Of a stretch of DNA of 64,000 nucleotides, positions 27,164-34,914 are shown piece by piece; within the stretch, counting starts at the first letter, position 1; each line of letters opens with the position of its first letter. Under the pieces are notes generated by a model that saw only the letters and a list, made by a program, of their open reading frames with translations, ran no database searches and was not told the origin of the DNA. Where the stretch lies: positions 113,223-177,222 of the forward strand of contig JAHHHB010000005.1 of the NCBI GenBank assembly GCA_019359545.1, read 5' to 3'. Source of the DNA: Desmonostoc geniculatum HA4340-LM1. GTDB lineage: Bacteria; Cyanobacteriota; Cyanobacteriia; Cyanobacteriales; Nostocaceae. A program made the position numbers and the translations under genes.

Positions 27164-27471
27164 CCCCAGGGAAACTCATACCATTTTGGATTTTAGATTT
27201 TGGATTTTGGATTATGAAAGAGTTGGCCAATAAGCTTTTTGGCGATACATCTTTCGCAATGAGTTTTGAAATTGCTATAAATATATAGTTCCCTAAATTA
27301 CATATCGAGCTAACTCACGCAAGCAATGTCTGGCGATAAGCCTACGTCTACGCTTTTCAAATATAAAGACTCATTCAATGAGGCTAAGTATTTTTACAGC
27401 AGTACGAAAAATAATCATGCACGACTCATCGCTACAGCCTGTTTAGTGCAGGATTAAACGGAGGTTCAACA
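27164..27471. other. Intergenic region upstream of the permease operon
   Basis: It has ATTTTGGATTTTAGATT heptamer-like repeats near 27180-27215 and AT-rich DNA. A GCCTACGTCTACGC motif near 27340 resembles part of a small dispersed repeat. No gene is seen. Confidence 0.5.
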
Positions 27472-28380
27472 GTGTTTGAAATCAACAGGCGGCAAAGTAA
27501 CCCCAGGTGGAACATTACAGAAGATTTGGCTGGGTATATGTTCATGATGCCTACCATCTTGGTTTTGGGGACTTTTGTAGTCTTACCCATTTTGTTTGCC
27601 GTTTTTCTTTCTCTGCAAAAAGTTCAACTTCTGGGCGGTATTCAGTACGAGTTCATTGGTTTTCGGAATTTCACGCGATTAGTTGAAGACGAACGGGTTT
27701 GGGTTGCTTTGAGAAACACCGCCCAATATGTAGCAATTGTTGTGCCAACTCAAACAGTCTTAGCTTTGATTTTGGCGGTAACTCTCAATTCCGGAATTCG
27801 CGGTAAAAACTGGTGGCGCATCCTCTACTTTTTGCCCACAGTCACTTCTTCAGCAGTGCTGACGCTGATTTTCATGTGGATTTATAACACCGATGGGTTA
27901 CTAAACGATTTTCTGGCTTTTGTGGGGCTACCTACTTATAACTGGTTGGGTGACCCAGCAGTTGCCCTCAAAGGGATTATGATTATGAACATTTGGTCAA
28001 CTGCGCCGTTTTTCATGGTGATTTACCTGGCGGCGTTGCAAGATATCCCCCAAACAGTGTATGAAGCTGCTGAACTTGATGGGGCAAATGGATGGCAGCA
28101 ATTTATTTACATTACTATTCCTTTACTCAAGCCTGTAACCTTCTTTGTGGTAGCGATGGGTGTGATTGGCACTTTTCAATTGTTTGACCAGTCTTACATT
28201 TTCTCTGGGGGTACTGGCGGGCCAAATAACGCTACCTTAACTGTGGTGCTACTAGTTTACCAAGCTGTGTTTCGGAATTTACAAATGGGATATGCTGCTG
28301 CGATCGCCTTTTTATTAGCAGCAGTCATTATTACCCTTAGTATAGTTGGGCGGCGACTTTTTGGAGGCGAACAGATTTGA
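27472..28380 (+). CDS. ABC sugar transporter permease, MalF type
   Basis: A 302-residue inner-membrane protein with six hydrophobic segments. The cytoplasmic EAA loop that docks the ATPase is visible as YEAAELDGANGWQQFIYITI (around residue 195). The start is GTG, following GGAGG seven bases upstream. It is the first gene of a two-permease operon. It should form the heterodimeric channel with the next gene and receive substrate from a family 1 binding protein, most likely the one encoded at 17518. Confidence 0.92.
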   Translation: MFEINRRQSNPRWNITEDLAGYMFMMPTILVLGTFVVLPILFAVFLSLQKVQLLGGIQYEFIGFRNFTRLVEDERVWVALRNTAQYVAIVVPTQTVLALILAVTLNSGIRGKNWWRILYFLPTVTSSAVLTLIFMWIYNTDGLLNDFLAFVGLPTYNWLGDPAVALKGIMIMNIWSTAPFFMVIYLAALQDIPQTVYEAAELDGANGWQQFIYITIPLLKPVTFFVVAMGVIGTFQLFDQSYIFSGGTGGPNNATLTVVLLVYQAVFRNLQMGYAAAIAFLLAAVIITLSIVGRRLFGGEQI

Positions 28381-29213
28381 CTAGAATTTCTGGCTTGTCT
28401 TGGTTCAAAGTCCTGTTATATACCTTGCTGACACTCTATGCCCTCATTACCCTCATTCCGTTTCTCTGGGCACTTTCAGCATCATTTAAGCCGCTAACAG
28501 AAATTGTCAGCGGCGAACCCAACTTTTTCCCCAAAAATTTCACTCTCGACAACTACAGGCAAATCTTTTTGCAAGAACCGCTATTTTGGCGGTGGGTGTT
28601 TAACAGCGTGGTGATTGCCCTCAGTGTCACAGTTTTAAACTTGTTGTTAAATTCAATGGCGGGTTATGCCTTAGCCAGACTGCGCTTTGTCGGCAAACGC
28701 TTTTGGTTCTTTCTAATCTTGGCAGTACTGGCAGTACCAGCCCAAATTACCTTAATTCCCACATTTTTGATTTTAAAGGCGATCAGCTGGCTAAATTCCT
28801 ACCAAGGGATGATTGTCCCCAGCATGGTTAATGCCACTTTCATCTTTATGATGCGACAGTTTTTCGTGAATTTTCCTAAAGAATTAGAAGAAGCAGGTCA
28901 ACTTGATGGCTTAAATACCTTTGGAATTTTCCGGCATATTGTTTTACCTTTGGCAAAACCAGCACTAGCAGCCCAGGCAGTTTTTGTGTTTATGGGAAGC
29001 TGGAATAATTTCTTGTTGCCTATAGTTATCCTATTTGACCCAGAAATGTTTACCTTACCCTTAGGGCTAAACACCTTTAAAGGTCAATATATCAGCTATT
29101 GGAACTACATTATGGCAGCGTCAATGGTATTTACCCTGCCAGCTTTAAGTATCTACGCCTTTTTTAACCGCTACTTCATCCAAAGCGTTACATTTACTGG
29201 CGGGAAAGGTTAA
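28377..29213 (+). CDS. ABC sugar transporter permease, MalG type
   Basis: A 278-residue partner permease with six hydrophobic segments and an EAA loop LEEAGQLDGLNTFGIFRHIV. Its TTG start overlaps the TGA stop of the preceding gene by four bases (TTGA), so translation is coupled. The C-terminal region YWNYIMAASMVFTLPALSI is typical of MalG relatives. There is no ATPase gene next to it, as is common for cyanobacterial sugar importers that share one ATPase. A long block of 21-bp repeats begins 38 bases after its stop codon. Confidence 0.92.
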   Translation: MTRISGLSWFKVLLYTLLTLYALITLIPFLWALSASFKPLTEIVSGEPNFFPKNFTLDNYRQIFLQEPLFWRWVFNSVVIALSVTVLNLLLNSMAGYALARLRFVGKRFWFFLILAVLAVPAQITLIPTFLILKAISWLNSYQGMIVPSMVNATFIFMMRQFFVNFPKELEEAGQLDGLNTFGIFRHIVLPLAKPALAAQAVFVFMGSWNNFLLPIVILFDPEMFTLPLGLNTFKGQYISYWNYIMAASMVFTLPALSIYAFFNRYFIQSVTFTGGKG

Positions 29214-29243
29214 TTGTCATTTGTTCTTTGCCATTTGTCAAAA

Positions 29244-29843
29244 TTAAAACTCTAAGCTCAGAGGTTCATCGCCGAAGCTCAAAGGTTCATTAACGAAGCT
29301 CAGAGGTTCATTAACGAAGCTCAGAGGTTCATTAACGAAGCTCAGAGGTTGATTAACGAAGCTCAGAGGTTCATTAACGAAGCTCAGAGGTTCATCGCCG
29401 AAGCTCAGAGGTTCATCAGCGAAGCTCAGAGGTTCATCGCCGAAGCTCAGAGGTTGATTAACGAAGCTCAGAGGTTGATTAACGAAGCTCAGAGGTTGAT
29501 TAACGAAGCTCAGAGGTTGATTAACGAAGCTCAGAGGTTGATTAACGAAGCTCAGAGGTTGATTAACGAAGCTCAGAGGTTGATTAACGAAGCTCAGAGG
29601 TTCATCAGCGAAGCTCAAAGGTTCATCGCCGAAGCTCAGAGGTTCATTAACGAAGCTCAAAGGTTCATCGCCGAAGCTCAGAGGTTCATCGCCGAAGCTC
29701 AGAGGTTGATTAACGAAGCTCAAAGGTTCATCGCCGAAGCTCAGAGGTTCATCGCCGAAGCTCAGAGGTTGATTAACGAAGCTCAGAGGTTCATTAACGA
29801 AGCTCAGAGGTTCAAATTTCACTATCAAAAGCTCAAGAATCAT
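29244..29843 (-). CDS. Possible repeat protein with heptapeptide PLSFVNQ
   Basis: An ATG-started frame of 199 residues reads MILELLIVKFE and then about 27 copies of PLSFxxx, closing with PLSLEF. It has no signal peptide. No family is recognised. It is only weakly supported: the start has a weak AAGAAG ribosome site, and tandem 21-bp repeats give open frames for free. The plus-strand frame of the same DNA has only TTG starts and a stop just before the first repeat, so the minus frame is the better candidate if either is translated. Confidence 0.25.
   Translation of the reverse strand: MILELLIVKFEPLSFVNEPLSFVNQPLSFGDEPLSFGDEPLSFVNQPLSFGDEPLSFGDEPLSFVNEPLSFGDEPLSFADEPLSFVNQPLSFVNQPLSFVNQPLSFVNQPLSFVNQPLSFVNQPLSFVNQPLSFGDEPLSFADEPLSFGDEPLSFVNEPLSFVNQPLSFVNEPLSFVNEPLSFVNEPLSFGDEPLSLEF
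29252..29816. repeat. 27 tandem copies of a 21-bp repeat
   Basis: The unit is AAGCTCAGAGGTTCATTAAC plus G, with three main variants (CATTAACG, CATCGCCG, GATTAACG) arranged in blocks, seven GATTAACG units standing together. All units are exactly 21 bp, so frames stay open on both strands. Plus strand reads a heptad EAQRFIN, minus strand reads PLSFVNQ or PLSFGDE. See the findings for the coding question. Confidence 0.95.
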
Positions 29844-30040
29844 TAACTTCTTGAATTGTATTAACTCTTTTACTGCTACAGTACTTTCCCTGCTTCCTCA
29901 TCCCCCTCATCCCCCCCACTCCCCACTCCCCACTCCCCACTTTCCATTCCCCAAAACCGTATTTTGTGCAACAAATTGCACTCCTAACGTGATATTGGTA
30001 TTACAGCGACTCAATCTCTATCTATCAGTTAACAAGCATT

Positions 30041-30286
30041 ATGGGTTTTGCAAACCTATCGATCGCAGAGATAACAGCCGACTACAGCATGACTGTAGAA
30101 AAATTGTTTTCTCTGGACAACCAACTCTTAATTGCCGACAAACACCAAAAGAGCCGTTTGGCGTTAGAGGATGCAAAGGCAATTATTTTCCGAATATCGT
30201 CTGATACACGCCCAAAGGGTTGGCGAATCGGTGGGTGGTACCGAAGTCACCCCAAGGGCTATCTCACGCTTTGGATAGGAGATTGA
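30041..30286 (+). CDS. Small hypothetical protein before psbV
   Basis: An 81-residue ATG-started frame. The first 50 residues look like helices (ITADYSMTVEKLFSLDNQLL), and the end is glycine- and tryptophan-rich (GWRIGGWYRSHPKGY). There is no known domain. It lies 48 bases before psbV on the same strand. It might be a real short protein or only the psbV upstream region. A second overlapping frame (29851-30204) is less plausible. Confidence 0.35.
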   Translation: MGFANLSIAEITADYSMTVEKLFSLDNQLLIADKHQKSRLALEDAKAIIFRISSDTRPKGWRIGGWYRSHPKGYLTLWIGD

Positions 30287-30334
30287 GCATCGTTTTATTA
30301 GCTGTGTTGAGCGTCAAAATCTTTAAGGGGAAAC

Positions 30335-30826
30335 ATGTTTAGAAGACTAATTGGCGTTGTTGTGGCTACTTTTTTACTCACGTTTGGGTTGATTGTCGGT
30401 AACGCGACAGCAGTGGAACTGGACAAAGCTACCCGAACAGTGCCATTAAACGATCAAGGTGATACTGTCGTACTTAGCCTCAAACAAGTCAAAGAAGGCA
30501 AACGCTTATTTGCTTACGCTTGTGCCCAATGTCATGTTGGCGGCGTTACCAAGACTAACCAGAACGTGGGACTAGAACCAGAAGCTCTGGCATTGGCAAC
30601 ACCAAACCGTAATAACATTGAAGGGTTGGTGGATTACATGAAAAATCCCACTACTTACGACGGGGTAGAGGAAATTTCCGAATTACACCCCAGCACTAAG
30701 AGCGCAGATATTTTCACAGAAATGCGAAATCTGACGGATGATGATTTAGTAGCGATCGCTGGCCATATTCTCCTACAACCCAAAGTTGTAGGCACTAAGT
30801 GGGGAGGCGGAAAAATCTATTACTAA
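30335..30826 (+). CDS. psbV: Photosystem II cytochrome c550
   Basis: A 163-residue precursor of the extrinsic PsbV subunit that stabilises the oxygen-evolving cluster on the lumenal side of photosystem II. Signal peptide residues 1-26 with cleavage before AVELD; mature part 137 residues, the normal length. The haem-binding motif is C63-AQ-C66-H67, and H118 is the second axial ligand (His92 of the mature protein). The C-terminus GGGKIYY is the conserved family end. SD AGGGGAA precedes the ATG. It is followed by petE and petJ on the same strand. Confidence 0.97.
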   Translation: MFRRLIGVVVATFLLTFGLIVGNATAVELDKATRTVPLNDQGDTVVLSLKQVKEGKRLFAYACAQCHVGGVTKTNQNVGLEPEALALATPNRNNIEGLVDYMKNPTTYDGVEEISELHPSTKSADIFTEMRNLTDDDLVAIAGHILLQPKVVGTKWGGGKIYY

Positions 30827-31212
30827 ATCCTGGAATTAGCACTAAGTGCTGAATCTTTGGGATTGGGTATTGGGTACTGGGCATAGGGCATAGAGTATTG
30901 GGTGTTGAACGGATGGTGTAGACAAAGCAAACTATTCTTCACTCCTAACTCATAACTCCTAACGCCCAGTCCCCAATCCCCAGTCCCTTGTTTTCATCCC
31001 CAAAACATCAGAGCTACTCTTCTTAGCATTTAACTTAATTCACATACTTTTTGTGGTATGGCAATCTAGCATCTACAGGAGATTGCACAGCTTTTTGTTA
31101 TATTTTTCTGGCGATTCTTAAAAAAAAATTGTATCTACGACATATTGTCATACTTTGGCGTTGATTTTATTTAAAATGAGAAAGGAAAAAAATGTTTGTT
31201 TAGGAGAGAGTC
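30827..31212. other. Intergenic region upstream of petE
   Basis: It contains GGGTATTGGG-type repeats (30860-30905) and AACTCCTAAC-type repeats, then AT-rich DNA. A possible promoter is TTGTCA (31145-31150) with TATTTA 17 bases on (31168-31173), about 40 bases before the petE ATG; this is weak. Copper control of petE cannot be judged. Confidence 0.4.
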
Positions 31213-31629
31213 ATGAAATTGATCTCGGCAAGCTGGCAACGGCTGAGTTTGGCTGTGTTGACAATTGTTTTAGTTGTTAGCAGCTTCGCTGTTTTTACTC
31301 CCAGCGCTGCGGCTGAAACATACCAGGTGAAACTTGGTAGCGATAAAGGAATGCTGGCATTTCAACCGAAAAAATTGACAATTAAAGCAGGTGACACAAT
31401 TGAGTGGGTGAACAATAAAGTTCCTCCCCATAATGTTGTGTTTGATCCCGCAAAAAACCCAGGCGGAAACAAGGAATTAGCAGCGTCTCTGTCTCATAAG
31501 AAACAGTTGATGAATCCTGGTCAAAAAGTAGCAACTACCTTCCCCGCAGACGCACCCGCTGGTGACTACACCTTCTACTGCGAACCTCACCGTGGTGCTG
31601 GCATGGTTGGTACAATCACTGTCGAATAG
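31213..31629 (+). CDS. petE: Plastocyanin
   Basis: A 138-residue precursor of the blue copper protein that carries electrons from cytochrome b6f to photosystem I in the thylakoid lumen. Signal peptide residues 1-34 end in SAAA before ETYQVKLGS. The copper ligands H73 (PPHNVVFD), C123, H126 (YCEPH) and M131 (GAGM) are all present. SD AGGAGAG lies seven bases before ATG. The gene for its functional substitute, cytochrome c6, lies 460 bases downstream, an arrangement that invites coordinated copper-dependent control. Confidence 0.97.
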   Translation: MKLISASWQRLSLAVLTIVLVVSSFAVFTPSAAAETYQVKLGSDKGMLAFQPKKLTIKAGDTIEWVNNKVPPHNVVFDPAKNPGGNKELAASLSHKKQLMNPGQKVATTFPADAPAGDYTFYCEPHRGAGMVGTITVE

Positions 31630-31701
31630 CTAGAAATATCGTCGTTGACACTAGATGATTTTTTCAGCTTCCCCCAGTAAAATCAGCTCATCAGAAAATT
31701 A

Positions 31702-31894
31702 AGTAGAAACCCCGTCCTTCTAGGACGGCTTTGTGTTAAACTTAAGTATATACCGAGGGACATCCGGAAATTTAAGTCTGTGGAGCAAACATAAGACCGA
31801 AAAACCTTTGGGGTGGAGGCAGTTGCTAAGAAGCAGAAATCTAAGTCGTGAGGCTTAGAGAATCCTTGTACCTTTAGGTCAAGGAGTATGTCAA
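31702..31894 (+). mobile_element. Remnant of an IS200/IS605-type element
   Basis: A left hairpin CCGTCCT/AGGACGG (31712-31728) and a right-end hairpin CCTTGTACCT/AGGTCAAGG followed by AGTATGTCAA look like the ends of TnpB-bearing elements. Between them is a structured stretch with GAAGCAGAAATCTAAGTCG before the right hairpin, similar in layout to the guide RNA region of such elements. No transposase frame is left. Confidence 0.5.
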
Positions 31895-31938
31895 AAGCAA
31901 CACGCTACACTCCCAGAGTGACCCACACAATGGATAAT

Positions 31939-32011
31939 GGCGGTAACGAATCATCTGCCCACCGAAGACGCTAAGCACCGCGTGTCAACGGAGGGTGAAC
32001 TCGTTACCGCC
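31939..32011. repeat. 73-base hairpin closed by GGCGGTAACGA/TCGTTACCGCC
   Basis: An 11-bp perfect closing stem with inner complementarity (CACCG/CGGTG-like segments) lies 80 bases before the petJ start. It could be a structured leader, a terminator for the IS remnant or a dispersed repeat. Confidence 0.5.
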
Positions 32012-32089
32012 AATTTTGATCAAATTTGACTTAATCAGGGATTGATCGCGTTTATACTCTTCCTGGAGGCTTGTTGCGAGGAAATTCTC

Positions 32090-32434
32090 TTGAGAATATT
32101 TTTATTAATTTTGCTGTTAGCGATCGCCCTATTCAAATTAACACTCATTAGTCCAGCACTAGCTGCCGAAACGTCCAACGGTGCTAACATTTTCGAGGCT
32201 AACTGCGCTTCGTGCCATATCGGTGGCGGTAACATCCTGATTAACCAGAAAACCCTGAAAAAGGAAGCACTGTCAAAGTACCTTGAAAATTATGATAGCG
32301 ACTCGATTCAGGCAATTATCCACCAAGTGCAGAATGGTAAAAATGCCATGCCTGCCTTTAAAGACAAGTTAACCCCCCAGGAGATTCTAGAAGTAGCTGC
32401 TTACGTTTTTCAGAATGCCGAACAAGGCTGGTAA
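32090..32434 (+). CDS. petJ: Cytochrome c6
   Basis: A soluble lumenal c-type cytochrome that replaces plastocyanin as electron carrier to photosystem I, or acts in respiration. The chosen TTG start at 32090 gives a normal signal peptide ([15 protein letters not shown] then SPALA) and has GAGGAAA eight bases upstream; the open frame extends upstream to a TTG at 32042 but those residues are not signal-like. The mature part begins [10 protein letters not shown] and holds the haem site CASCH. The methionine ligand is in [10 protein letters not shown]. The C-terminus VFQNAEQGW is conserved. A non-ATG start could keep expression low. Confidence 0.93.
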   Translation: MRIFLLILLLAIALFKLTLISPALAAETSNGANIFEANCASCHIGGGNILINQKTLKKEALSKYLENYDSDSIQAIIHQVQNGKNAMPAFKDKLTPQEILEVAAYVFQNAEQGW

Positions 32435-32484
32435 AGTAGCCAAAAGCTAATTGCCTTAACCAATGAGGGACTTCCAATTAACTC

Positions 32485-32543
32485 TTGTGGGGTGGGCGTC
32501 TCGCCCGCCATATAAACTGGGCGGGCAGGATGCCCACCTCACA
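32485..32543. repeat. Palindromic repeat TTGTGGGGTGGGCGTCTCGC
   Basis: Arms TTGTGGGGTGGGC and GCCCACCTCACAA with GCCCGCC/GGGCGGGC inside. It follows a lone GGGACTTCC MITE end at 32468-32476, so it may have inserted into or formed from an older MITE copy. Confidence 0.65.
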
Positions 32544-32554
32544 ATATTGGATAA

Positions 32555-32654
32555 GGGACTTCCAAAGAAAAAAATATTCCATCGTAGGGTAGCACAGCTG
32601 TGCTACCCGAAAAATGTACAAATAATTTGGGATAATTTATTTTCTGGAAGTCCC
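32555..32654. mobile_element. 100-bp MITE with GGGACTTCC ends (copy 2)
   Basis: Same length and ends as the element at 9283-9382, in the opposite orientation, with central palindrome GGGTAGCACAG/CTGTGCTACCC and TA on both flanks. Confidence 0.75.
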
Positions 32655-32661
32655 TAATTTA

Positions 32662-34296
32662 TTAATTCGACTTTTCTCTGTTTTGCTTCAATTGCCGCAA
32701 CTGTTGTAGTAATTCTTGCTCAGTTGCAGAAGTGGGTGTCGGCTGATTTTTATTCGTTCCTGGCACTAACTGTTCAGAAGAAGTAGCATCTGCCGATGAA
32801 GGCGTAGGCTGATTTTTTCTGGTTCCCGCTTCAGATGATGGTTTAGAAGTAGCTGCTGGTAAGGGCTGAGATTGATTGCTGTTAATTCTTGGTAGAACTA
32901 ATGGTTTGAGAGTACCTGTAGACGCAGGCTGATTATTCCTAATTTGCACTTCAGATGATGGTTTTGCAGTACCTGATGGTGAGTTGCTATTGACTCCTGG
33001 TACAACTAATGGTTTGAGAGTAGCTGCGGGTAAACGCCCAGGCTGATTAGTTTTGATTGGCGCTTCCGAGAATGGTTTAGAAGTAGGTGCTGGCGATGGC
33101 GTCACCTGATTGCTGTTGCTTCCTGGTGTCAATAATGGAAAGGGCTTTTGGTCTTGAGTAGCTCCAGTTGTGTTGCTACCGTTGTTTTGGAAAACTAGGT
33201 TAAATGGATAAGAACTGATCTTTTTATCTCCCTTGAGGGATTGTTTGCTAAAGTATTCCCTTGCTTTTGTTCGCAATTCTGGGGAGAGTGATTTGTCTTG
33301 GAACTTGATATCTAAGACCTTGCCATCAGGATCTACCACTAATACACCCAAAACAGCCCCTTCCGCATTCGGCTTATCTGTGGCTAGTGTTTGTCGAATA
33401 ACTGGTTTTTGTTCAGCATTGGGGTATTGTTGCTGGACTTCTTTTCTGAGGGCATCGTAAGAATCGAGTTGTGCGATCGCCTGTTGAGTTCCTTTAGGGG
33501 ATAAATCCCTTGCTTGGGGCGCACTTCCCCTAGTTCCGATTAAAGTATTGCTATTTCCTCGACCTTGTTTTAGAGAGTTGACGAGCAAGTTTTGAGAAAT
33601 TTTAGACCCATCAATACTTGGTTGGGTAATTTGTGGAGTTGGATTTCCCTGTGCTGTTGTAATGGGGGGAGTATCAGAAAGGTTCCGAGATTGGGTATTT
33701 TGCAGAATATCATCAGGTATGTTCTGTGACTGCAATTGTGGCAACCTATTTACAGACAATGGCTCAGGTGTCTCATATTTGCGATCGCTTTCACTCAAAC
33801 GAGGAGCTGGAGGAACTGATGACGAGAATTTGGGGCTGTTATTGTATTTAGAACTGTCAAATTTAGAAGCGTCAAATCCCAAATTATAATTAGGAATCGT
33901 CCGCAAAGACTGCCTTGTAGGCAAAGACGAGACTCGATAGTTATTTGATGATGGAGGTAGGGGAGGCAGTACTAACTGACTTGATGGCGGTGGCGCCAAT
34001 GGAGCTAATGCAGTCTGGGCGTTAAAATTCGGTGCAGAAAGTGGCGCTATTGGCGGTAATTGTTGTAAACCTATTCGAGGTGTGGTTTGCGGCAAACGGC
34101 TTTGGTCGATTTGACTCAATTCCATCAGTCCGACTGTTTTTGATGATGCCGTTTCTTGGGGCTTGCTGGAGTCCATAGGCATCAATGGTACAATCATGGC
34201 GATCGCACCGTGAATGCCAACGGAAGCTATAGCTGCTATCCCAATTGGCTGGCTAATGATTTCCGGTATATTTTTCAGCAGGGAGACGTAAGACAT
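32662..34296 (-). CDS. TonB-like energy transducer
   Basis: A 544-residue protein. It has a single N-terminal membrane segment (residues 17-38) and a proline-, serine- and glutamine-rich spacer to about residue 260. A TonB C-terminal-like domain follows (about 285-370), with GAVLGVLVVDPDGKVLDIKF and SYPFNLVF. After it comes an unusual low-complexity tail of about 170 residues made of repeats like ATLKPLVVPGVNSN and KPSSEAGTRKNQ. TonB normally ends with its domain, so the tail is odd. TonB proteins transmit proton-motive force to outer-membrane receptors. No ExbB/ExbD or receptor gene is nearby. Confidence 0.7.
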   Translation of the reverse strand: MSYVSLLKNIPEIISQPIGIAAIASVGIHGAIAMIVPLMPMDSSKPQETASSKTVGLMELSQIDQSRLPQTTPRIGLQQLPPIAPLSAPNFNAQTALAPLAPPPSSQLVLPPLPPSSNNYRVSSLPTRQSLRTIPNYNLGFDASKFDSSKYNNSPKFSSSVPPAPRLSESDRKYETPEPLSVNRLPQLQSQNIPDDILQNTQSRNLSDTPPITTAQGNPTPQITQPSIDGSKISQNLLVNSLKQGRGNSNTLIGTRGSAPQARDLSPKGTQQAIAQLDSYDALRKEVQQQYPNAEQKPVIRQTLATDKPNAEGAVLGVLVVDPDGKVLDIKFQDKSLSPELRTKAREYFSKQSLKGDKKISSYPFNLVFQNNGSNTTGATQDQKPFPLLTPGSNSNQVTPSPAPTSKPFSEAPIKTNQPGRLPAATLKPLVVPGVNSNSPSGTAKPSSEVQIRNNQPASTGTLKPLVLPRINSNQSQPLPAATSKPSSEAGTRKNQPTPSSADATSSEQLVPGTNKNQPTPTSATEQELLQQLRQLKQNREKSN

Positions 34297-34914
34297 AGCT
34301 GTTATCGTTCACTCGACTCAGTTGCAGTTGACTAACAATTTTCTCTTTGGTGACTATATTGCAATATATTGCAATAGATGCGTCCCTCTACGGAAATAGT
34401 AACTTCCTATGCTGGCAATCCAGAGCCTAAGATGACCATTTCCTCAAGTTCTTAATTTCTTAATGATGCTCTATCATATTTTTAAGTTGGGCTTGCTAAA
34501 AAGATGTTTGAACTATTACTAAGTTGGACTTTTTATTGTTAAAAGGCGCACAATTAAAAATAATCTCTCAGATATTTATCAAGTTTCACATCTGTTACAA
34601 GTTCGCTCAAATCAGAACATTTGCTAACCTTACCCTGTTTTTTATACTACTTTTTATTCAACAAAACTTACGTACAAGATGGCACACCGATTGCAATATA
34701 CTACGCCTTTTGCGACAATCTTACCACATCAGACGATTCTAAAACTGTTGTAAATTGTACCATTTTATTGACATTTTAGCCCTCAAACCCATCGATATGT
34801 GTTTGGGTTTTGATCCCAAGAGTAAGTCACAGAATGGAGATTTGAGCTTTTAATACTTACTACTTCTTAATTAAAAAATTTTAATCCTTCAGTTCTTGCA
34901 GCCAGAAATTTTCA
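34297..34914. other. Intergenic region without a recognised gene
   Basis: AT-rich DNA of about 620 bases. A small repeat ATATTGCAATATATTGCAAT lies at 34356-34375. No reading frame longer than about 70 codons looks real. Confidence 0.5.

Noticed and set aside
29252..29816. The 21-bp repeat block as a CRISPR array
   Set aside because: Units are directly adjacent with no unique spacers, and no cas gene is near.
29349..29846. Plus-strand frame through the 21-bp repeats as a coiled-coil protein
   Set aside because: It has only TTG starts, no ribosome site, and a stop codon just before the first repeat; open frames are expected from any 21-bp tandem repeat.
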